Shown here piece after piece: positions 39,852-46,815 of a DNA stretch of 46,815 nt. The notes under the pieces are model-generated. The model saw only the letters and a program-made list of their open reading frames with translations. It made no database searches and was not told the DNA's origin. Numbering within the stretch: the first letter of the stretch is position 1; every line of letters starts with the position of its first letter. A program made the position numbers and the translations under genes. The DNA is from Actinomycetota bacterium (lineage in GTDB: Bacteria > Actinomycetota > Humimicrobiia > Humimicrobiales > Humimicrobiaceae). The stretch covers positions 1 to 46,815 of the forward strand of contig VGAZ01000005.1 in NCBI GenBank assembly GCA_016870615.1, given 5' to 3'.

Positions 39852-40850
39852 TCAGCCTTTTTTATTGGTAAGCCTGGCCGAAAGAATTCTCTGTCTCTGG
39901 TTATAATCATTTTCTGTTTCCAGGCTTTGCAGCCCTGCGCTGTTTTTCAAGGCATATTTTTCCACAAGTTTTTTCAAGCCTGGTGCAGTTGCCTGGTCAG
40001 TTTCAAATAAAATGGCTGCAAAACCAGTGTTAAGAAACGGGAAAATTTTTTGCAGTATTTTTTCATATACTTCAAGACCATCAGCTCCTGCAAGAAGGGC
40101 TTCTTTGGGCTCATAAAGCCTTATCTCTTCAGGAAGGTTATCGTAGTCTCGTGTGGAAATATACGGTGGGTTTGATACGACAATATTAAAACTGCTTTTA
40201 TGTTTTTGCGTAAAAACCGGGTCATTATCGCAAATAATGTCCGCTTCAATAAAATCAATTTTTCCATGTTTTGAACTGTCAAGGATTTTTTCTGCATTGC
40301 GGCGGGCAATATTTAATGCAGCATTGCTGCATTCAGTAGCAATAATATGCCAGCTTACTTTTTGCACCGGAATACCTGCGGTTATGTTTTTACAGATATA
40401 ATCATCCAGTTCCTGGGCAAGGCTTATTGCAATTGCCCCGCTGCCGGTGCCTATTTCAAGTATATCTATATTTTTGCCCCGGGAGGTTTCTGCCAGCATA
40501 TCTTTTACTGTAAGTAATACGCTGTCTACAAGAAGTTCCGTTTCGGGCCTGGGTATAAGTACATTATTATCAACATAAAGCCTTATGTTCCTGAAATGAG
40601 CTTCATTAAGTATATACTGTACGGGCCTATTATCCGCCCTCTTCTGTATGTGTTCCTTAAAAGTTAAGAGCTGTCCCGGATTTGGAACCATGCTATAATT
40701 GAGGTAAAGCTGCATTCTTGAAAAATTAAGTACATGCGAAAGAAGAATTTCTGCAGAAATCCTGGGCTGGGGGATGTTTTTTTTAAAGAAATAATTTTCT
40801 GACCAGTCAAGAAGCTGTTTTACAGTCCATATCCGCCTGTTGCCCTGCAA
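39852..40850 (-). CDS. prmC: Release factor N5-glutamine methyltransferase
   Basis: LIPRPETELLVD; ILEIGTGSGAIAISLA; VVSNPPYI. Confidence 0.95.
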   Translation of the reverse strand: MQGNRRIWTVKQLLDWSENYFFKKNIPQPRISAEILLSHVLNFSRMQLYLNYSMVPNPGQLLTFKEHIQKRADNRPVQYILNEAHFRNIRLYVDNNVLIPRPETELLVDSVLLTVKDMLAETSRGKNIDILEIGTGSGAIAISLAQELDDYICKNITAGIPVQKVSWHIIATECSNAALNIARRNAEKILDSSKHGKIDFIEADIICDNDPVFTQKHKSSFNIVVSNPPYISTRDYDNLPEEIRLYEPKEALLAGADGLEVYEKILQKIFPFLNTGFAAILFETDQATAPGLKKLVEKYALKNSAGLQSLETENDYNQRQRILSARLTNKKG

Positions 40851-40863
40851 ATAATCACTGCTC

Positions 40864-41943
40864 CTAAATATTTAAATTCTCAAGTTTTTTCTCTTCATCA
40901 GCAATTCTCAGGGATTCTATAAGTTCGGTTATATTGCCTTCAAGTATATCCTCAAGCCTGTAAAGAGTGAGGTTTATGCGATGATCTGTTACCCTTCCCT
41001 GGGGATAGTTATATGTCCTTATTCTTTCGCTCCTGTCGCCTGTGCCAATCTGGAGCCGCCTGTTTTTTACCTGTTCATCAAGCTGTTTCTGTTCCTCAGC
41101 TTCAAGAAGCTTCGCCCTTAAAATCCTCATTGCTTTTTCCTTATTCTGGAGCTGGCTCTTTTCATCCTGGCATGATATTACAATTCCTGTGGGAAGATGT
41201 GTCAGCCTGACTGCTGAATCTGTTGTGTTGACAGACTGCCCTCCGGGCCCGCTTGAACGGAACACATCAATTTTTAAGTCTTTCTGTTCAATTTTCACAT
41301 CCACATCTTCTGCTTCCGGAAGAACGGCCACTGTTACAGTAGAGGTGTGTATGCGGCCGCTTGACTCCGTAACAGGTATTCGCTGCACCCTGTGCACCCC
41401 GGACTCATATTTCATGTCCGAATACACGCTTTTGCCGTTAACTTCAAAGATTATCTCTTTAAATCCTCCGATGCCGAGCGGATTGGAGCTTAAAACATCA
41501 TGGCGCCATTTTTTAGTTTCAGCATATCTTGTATACATCCTGTAAAGAACCTCTGCAAAAAGCGCAGCTTCATCACCGCCTGCGCCTGCCCTTATTTCAA
41601 TAATAACATTTCTTGCATCATTGGGGTCTTTTGGAGTCAGGAAGAGTTTCAGTTTTTTTTCAATCTCTTCAATCTCTTCCCTGTTTTTAGAAAGTTCATC
41701 TGAAATGAAATGCTTCATTTCATCATCTTTTTCATTTTTTAACATTTCCTTTATTTCATCTGCTGACTCCCGCAGCTGCCTGTACTTTTTAAAAGAAGTA
41801 ACTATTTCTTCAAGTTCAGATATTTTCCTGCCATATTCCTTTATTTTCTCAGGATCATTTGCCACATCAGGCCCTGCAAGCTTTTCTACAAGCCTGTTGT
41901 ATGTTTCTTCATGGCTTTTTAATTTTTCAAGAAGGTCAACCAT
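40864..41943 (-). CDS. prfA: Peptide chain release factor 1
   Basis: IEIRAGAGGDEAALFA; DVFRSSGPGGQSVNTTDSAVRLTHLPTGI; GDRSERIRTYNYPQGRVTDHRI. Confidence 0.97.
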   Translation of the reverse strand: MVDLLEKLKSHEETYNRLVEKLAGPDVANDPEKIKEYGRKISELEEIVTSFKKYRQLRESADEIKEMLKNEKDDEMKHFISDELSKNREEIEEIEKKLKLFLTPKDPNDARNVIIEIRAGAGGDEAALFAEVLYRMYTRYAETKKWRHDVLSSNPLGIGGFKEIIFEVNGKSVYSDMKYESGVHRVQRIPVTESSGRIHTSTVTVAVLPEAEDVDVKIEQKDLKIDVFRSSGPGGQSVNTTDSAVRLTHLPTGIVISCQDEKSQLQNKEKAMRILRAKLLEAEEQKQLDEQVKNRRLQIGTGDRSERIRTYNYPQGRVTDHRINLTLYRLEDILEGNITELIESLRIADEEKKLENLNI

Positions 41944-42009
41944 AAGGTTTAAATATTATTTATATTAATAATGTATGAAGCATGGCTATATTGGCAATGC
42001 AGCTAAAAA

Positions 42010-42948
42010 TCAGGCGTTTATTGCTACATCATCAGGTTTTGAGATAATTTTTTTCTCAACCTCATCCTGCGCATCACTGTTTTCAGCCTCAAGTATTTTT
42101 TTAAGTGAAAGGGTAGCAACCTCAAGCTGCGCATCATCCGGTTCGCGTGTTGTTATTTTCTGCAGCAGCAGCCCCGGATAAAAAAGAATATTGACAATCC
42201 TGCTGCGGCTGAATTTGCCTGCAAACCTTATAAGTTCATAAGATATACCGGCAATTACAGGAATAAGCAAAACCCTTGATATTATCCTCAGGTAAAGCGG
42301 CGGCTTTCCAAGAAGGGCAAATACAAAAAGCGATACTATCATAACTATGAGAAGAAAACTTGTTCCGCAACGCAGGTGGAGCCTGGAATATTTCCTTATA
42401 TTCTCAGGTATAAGCTCTTCCCCATACTCATATGCCTGAATGGTTTTATGCTCTGCGCCATGATACTGGAAAAGCCTTCTTATGTCTTTCATAAAGGATA
42501 CTATTGAAATATAGGCAATAAGAAATGCTATCCTTATTAATCCTTCAAGAAGATTATATAGTATGGTATTGGGTATAAAACTTGAAAATGAGCGCCCTAT
42601 TACCGTGGGAAGGACAAAAAAAACGCCTACTGTAAAAAGAAGCGCTATTGCAACTGATATCCCCATCTGTTTTTTTGACATCTGCACTTCTTCACCTGTG
42701 GATTCATTCACAGAATAGCTTAATGCCTTAAAACCCAGCGAGAGGTTTTCCACAAGCGCAACAACTCCCCTTATAAAAGGAAAACCAAGCACTTTTTTTT
42801 TGTTCATTATGGATATTTCTTTAAATACATCAGTGGCGATGGTGTTGTCCGGCCTGCGAACTGCAATTGCCCAGAAGCGCCTGCTTCTCATCATAACGCC
42901 CTCAAGCACTGCCTGGCCGCCAACATTAAGCTTACTCATTAAAACCAC
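42010..42948 (-). CDS. DUF1385 family membrane protein
   Basis: VGGQAVLEGVMMRS; FQYHGAEHKTIQAYE; HLRCGTSFLLIV. Confidence 0.93.
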   Translation of the reverse strand: MVLMSKLNVGGQAVLEGVMMRSRRFWAIAVRRPDNTIATDVFKEISIMNKKKVLGFPFIRGVVALVENLSLGFKALSYSVNESTGEEVQMSKKQMGISVAIALLFTVGVFFVLPTVIGRSFSSFIPNTILYNLLEGLIRIAFLIAYISIVSFMKDIRRLFQYHGAEHKTIQAYEYGEELIPENIRKYSRLHLRCGTSFLLIVMIVSLFVFALLGKPPLYLRIISRVLLIPVIAGISYELIRFAGKFSRSRIVNILFYPGLLLQKITTREPDDAQLEVATLSLKKILEAENSDAQDEVEKKIISKPDDVAINA

Positions 42949-43123
42949 TTGCCTTTAAAATCGTCCCGCATTTAAACTTGCACCCGGTATAACTGTCCAT
43001 GAGACTTTTATAACCGCAGTTTTTAAAAAGTTCTTTACGGCCTGCAAGCAAATAAAATAGCCTTGCATTAAAAGCGCCAGTTTTTCCTGGCCCCGGCGTA
43101 TATTTTGCTAATTTAATTTTCAT
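42932..43123 (-). CDS. Small cysteine-containing protein of unknown function (63 aa)
   Basis: ORF directly abuts the rpmE stop and overlaps the DUF1385 start; FKNCGYKSLMDSYTGCKFKCGTI. Confidence 0.55.
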   Translation of the reverse strand: MKIKLAKYTPGPGKTGAFNARLFYLLAGRKELFKNCGYKSLMDSYTGCKFKCGTILKASGFNE

Positions 43124-43339
43124 TTATTTCTTTACTTTTTTAAGCCTTTTCTGGAACCTGTCAACCCGGCCGCCGCTGTCAACAAGTTTCTGTTTGCCGG
43201 TATAAAAAGGATGGCAGTTTGAGCATATATCTACATGAAGCTCTTTTTTTACAGAACGTGTCTGGAAAGTATTTCCGCAGGAACATGTAACATTGCAGTC
43301 AATGTACTGTGGATGAATATCTTTTTTCATTTTTTGCAA
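43124..43339 (-). CDS. rpmE: 50S ribosomal protein L31 (zinc-binding type)
   Basis: [26 protein letters not shown]...[30 protein letters not shown]. Confidence 0.97.
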   Translation of the reverse strand: MQKMKKDIHPQYIDCNVTCSCGNTFQTRSVKKELHVDICSNCHPFYTGKQKLVDSGGRVDRFQKRLKKVKK

Positions 43340-43612
43340 CCTCTTAATTAATTAAATTGAAATTATTTATAATAATAAACCATTATCACAAACACGATAT
43401 ATTATCATAACTGGATTTTTTAGTAAATAAAAACAAATTTGCGCCGCCAAAATGACAGGAAGAATTATGCTTAAGCTAATTTTAAAAACAAAAATATCCG
43501 GGCATACATGGCTTTGCTTTACATGAGCATAAATATTTCCCGACATCCAGGGCCGATTTTTAAACGCTATCGTTTGTCCTTTACAGTCAACCCTACTATT
43601 AACAAAAATATA

Positions 43613-45118
43613 TCAATTATACTGTCTTGAATTCAATGAAGACTTATTATTCTGGAGGCTTGTTTTTATAACATTTAAAAAGTCTGTATTGGTTTTAGTT
43701 TTACGCATGTAATCAATCAACTGTTCAAGGGCAACTTCGGGTTCTTTTTCATGTATTATCCTCCTGAGTTTCCATACCTGGGCAGCTTCTTCGTCCTCCA
43801 TTAAAAGCTCTTCTTTTCGTGTCCCGGAACGCAGTATATCTATTGCCGGGAATATCCTCTTGTCTGCAAGTTTTCTGTCAAGATTGATTTCCATATTGCC
43901 TGTTCCCTTGAATTCCTCAAATATTACATCATCCATACGGCTGCCGGTATCTATTAATGCCGTTGCAAGTATTGTAAGGCTGCCGCCGTCTTCAATGTTG
44001 CGGGCGGCTCCAAAAAACCTCTTGGGTGGAAACAGCGCAGTTGAATCAACACCGCCTGAAAGAACTCTTCCGCTTGCAGGGATGGAAAGATTATATGCTC
44101 TTGCGAGCCTGGTTATACTGTCAAGCAGTATAAGTACGTCCTTTCCGTGCTCAACAAGCCTTTTTGCCCTCTGGAGCACAAGCTCTGAAACCTGGACATG
44201 GTTTTCCGAAGGCTGGTCAAATGTTGAACTTACGACTTCCCCTTTTACTGAACGCTCCATATCGGTGACTTCCTCCGGCCTTTCATCAACAAGCAGTACC
44301 ATTATATATACTTCAGGATTATTAGTGGCAACACTGTTTGCAATATCCTTGAGTATTGTTGTTTTTCCAGCTTTTGGCGGAGAAACAATAAGACCCCTCT
44401 GCCCTTTTCCTATGGGTGCAATAAGATCAATTATTCTTGCGGTAAGATTATGGTGGGTTGTCTCAAGCCAAAGCCTTTCCAGCGGATAAATCGGCGTTAA
44501 AGACTCAAAAGGTTTTCTTCTCCTGATTGCTTCAGGGTCACTGTCATTTACTTTTTCAATTCGCAGAAGCGCGTTATATTTCTCATTGTCTTTTGGGGGC
44601 CTTACAACCCCGAAAACTTCGTCTCCCTGCCTCAAGTGAAACCGCCTTATCTGCGACTGGGATACATAAATATCATTGGCTCCCTGCAGATAACCGTTTG
44701 TCCTTAAAAACCCGTAACCTTCAGATAAAATATCAAGTATCCCCTTCATTTTTTCTTCATAAACTTCAATGTCTGCCTCAATTTTCTTTTCGGGCGCTGC
44801 AGTTACAGGTTTCTCCTTTTCAGTTTCAGCAGTTACAGCGACTTCCATACCATTATCAGGCATATATTCTTCCCCTGCAGGTAAAATAACATCCTTGTTT
44901 TTGGTAGAGGGCTTTTGCCCTTCTATTAATTCTTCCTTACTGGATACGGCTTTGGATCCTTGAAAACTTTCAATGTGTGCAGATATTTTTCCAATAATGG
45001 CGCCTTTTTTTAATGTCGATACACCATGTATCTTCAGTGTTTTTGCAAGTTCCTTAAGGCCGGACAAAGTCATGCTTTCAAGTTTGTCGCTGCTTAAGTC
45101 TTTTATTTCTTCCTGCAA
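43613..45118 (-). CDS. rho: Transcription termination factor Rho
   Basis: Rho_N-like N-terminus; GFLR RNA-binding domain; [38 protein letters not shown]. Confidence 0.97.
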   Translation of the reverse strand: MQEEIKDLSSDKLESMTLSGLKELAKTLKIHGVSTLKKGAIIGKISAHIESFQGSKAVSSKEELIEGQKPSTKNKDVILPAGEEYMPDNGMEVAVTAETEKEKPVTAAPEKKIEADIEVYEEKMKGILDILSEGYGFLRTNGYLQGANDIYVSQSQIRRFHLRQGDEVFGVVRPPKDNEKYNALLRIEKVNDSDPEAIRRRKPFESLTPIYPLERLWLETTHHNLTARIIDLIAPIGKGQRGLIVSPPKAGKTTILKDIANSVATNNPEVYIMVLLVDERPEEVTDMERSVKGEVVSSTFDQPSENHVQVSELVLQRAKRLVEHGKDVLILLDSITRLARAYNLSIPASGRVLSGGVDSTALFPPKRFFGAARNIEDGGSLTILATALIDTGSRMDDVIFEEFKGTGNMEINLDRKLADKRIFPAIDILRSGTRKEELLMEDEEAAQVWKLRRIIHEKEPEVALEQLIDYMRKTKTNTDFLNVIKTSLQNNKSSLNSRQYN

Positions 45119-45467
45119 TTTATAATGCTCCTTTCAAAAATCCCGTTATTTATATGAGGCGGGATTATTTAATAGATTATAGTTAAAAAGATTTGTAAAA
45201 TTTTTAAAATGAATAATTATTGGAGTTAAATGATTCCTTAATGTTTAATTTCGCTATATTTTTAGAATAAATGAATAAAAAATGAAAAATGAAGATTAAC
45301 TTTATCCTCACAATATAATTATCAATAACATAAAGATATTATATACATATTAAAAAAAATGCAAGATAAATTTTTTTGTAAATTTTTGGTTTAATATTTT
45401 TACCTTCATCATGAATCTATTTAATAATAACGGTAAAATATTTTAAAGGAAATTGTATCAACTTATT

Positions 45468-46127
45468 TCAATCCAGCAAAATGACTGTGCTGCTTTTACT
45501 TGTATGCCTCAAATCAAAGTCTATGCTTGATGCATGTACAGCTAAAATAACAGTGTACTGTTGCCCGCTTTCAAGTTTTTTATCAAAATCATCACCTGAA
45601 TCCATTGGAATTGCAAATTCGAATGTATATCCGGAATCATTTTTTTTACCAGCATAAGATATTATATCTGTGTTGCCCCCAAGCTCTTCATCGGGCTTAT
45701 GTGAAAACATGCCATCTCCATAATCATCCCTTATAATGGGGTTATCGCCATCCATTGCAACAAGTATTAAATTAGCGCCCTGCATTGCTTTCTCCGGATC
45801 AAATCCTATAGAAGCCCAGCCATTGTTTTTGCTTTGAAGCCCTATGTATAAATTTGATTTATCATTATGCCAGTAGAGTATTAATCCTGTAGAGCTGTCA
45901 TTGTATGAATTAAGGTATTCGCCTTCATCAATTTTGCCATCTACACTTATTTCACCGGTTCCTGCATCATTTGCAGGGGCAGTTTCTTTAGAATCCTCTT
46001 TTACTGTTTCCATTACATCTTCCTGGTTTTTAACAGCAGCAGGTTTATCAGCAGGAATGGGCGCGCATGCAGAACCCAGAAGTATGGCTATTAATAATAA
46101 CATAATGTAAAAGATATTTTTTCTCAT
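45468..46127 (-). CDS. DOMON-like domain lipoprotein
   Basis: Lipobox LGSAC; DGKIDEGEYLNSYNDSSTGLILYWHNDKSNLYIGLQSKNNGWASIGFDPEKAMQGANLILV. Confidence 0.75.
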   Translation of the reverse strand: MRKNIFYIMLLLIAILLGSACAPIPADKPAAVKNQEDVMETVKEDSKETAPANDAGTGEISVDGKIDEGEYLNSYNDSSTGLILYWHNDKSNLYIGLQSKNNGWASIGFDPEKAMQGANLILVAMDGDNPIIRDDYGDGMFSHKPDEELGGNTDIISYAGKKNDSGYTFEFAIPMDSGDDFDKKLESGQQYTVILAVHASSIDFDLRHTSKSSTVILLD

Positions 46128-46370
46128 TAGCAGTTGCCCCTAAAATAATACTTCATAATAACTATTATTATATACTGATATATTATAATAGCAATATTAT
46201 AGCAGGACCGGGAACTGGCGCGCCACTAAATTATCCAGCGCATTTCCAGTTCCCGCTGTTACAAAATCACCGGTTAAGGCTTCCGGACCGGCCTTTAATG
46301 CTGGTTTCTTCCCAGGGTTTATATGGCCTGCCGGCATTTTTATAAATAAAAATATCTTATACTGAAATGA

Positions 46371-46815
46371 TTATCCAACTTTCGGCAGTTTTTTAAGTGA
46401 TTCTTTTATCTTTTCTTCAGGATAAGCAAAATCTTCAATTTTACCGTCAAGATACGCCTCGTATGCGCCAAGGTCAAGGTGTCCGTGTCCACTGAAATTA
46501 AACACTATTGTTTTTGACTGTCCGCTTTCTTTGCATTTGAGCGCCTCATCAATTGCAGTTCTTATGGCATGAGTGGTCTCAGGTGCCGGTATTATGCCTT
46601 CAGTCTTGGCAAATATAATGCCGGCTGTAAAAGCTGCAGTCTGGGGTATTGAAACGGCATCTATGATTTTTTCATTTACAAGCAGGCTCACCTGGGGAGC
46701 CATTCCGTGATACCTGAGCCCTCCTGCATGGATTCCGGCAGGAACAAAATCATGGCCCAGAGTATACATTTTTGCAATAGGGGCCATTTTTGCGGTATCT
46801 CCATAATCATAGGCA
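46371..46815 (-). CDS. TrpB2-like tryptophan synthase beta chain, C-terminal part (5' end off the window)
   Basis: YTLGHDFVPAGIHAGGLRYHGMAPQVS; TKTEGIIPAPETTHAI-like KTEGIIPAPETTHAI; FNFSGHGHLDLGAYEAYL; frame stays open to the right edge. Confidence 0.92.
   Translation of the reverse strand, partial: AYDYGDTAKMAPIAKMYTLGHDFVPAGIHAGGLRYHGMAPQVSLLVNEKIIDAVSIPQTAAFTAGIIFAKTEGIIPAPETTHAIRTAIDEALKCKESGQSKTIVFNFSGHGHLDLGAYEAYLDGKIEDFAYPEEKIKESLKKLPKVG

Overview
AT-rich bacterial chromosomal window, almost entirely protein coding. No rRNA or CRISPR was seen, and no tRNA was recognised by eye. The backbone is a conserved housekeeping neighbourhood that resembles the Bacillus rho-to-murA region: rho, rpmE, DUF1385, prfA, prmC, glyA, sua5/yrdC-like, dCMP deaminase, then atpI-B-E-F-H-A-G-D-C, murA, an LCP (LytR-CpsA-Psr) protein and polysaccharide genes. 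A glycogen/alpha-glucan cluster (glgA, divergent glgB, GH57/DUF3536, malQ, glgC), together with a histidine kinase, a receiver protein and galT, lies between the dCMP deaminase and the atp operon. The left 10 kb is accessory-like: a nikR homologue with an in-frame stop, a GerMN-domain protein, a Fic protein with three 11-bp repeats at its start codon, a nucleotidyltransferase pair, a GGGGACGG-type repeat inside a CDS, and a decayed relB/relE pair. The most notable observations are an atpH that encodes only the C-terminal part of F1Fo delta, an LCP protein with two tandem Ig-like repeats before its LytR_C domain, the intragenic GGGGACGG repeats, the Fic start-codon repeats, and the eroded nikR and relBE loci. 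I found no clearly new multi-gene system. Product names come from recognising motifs in the translations; no database search was run.
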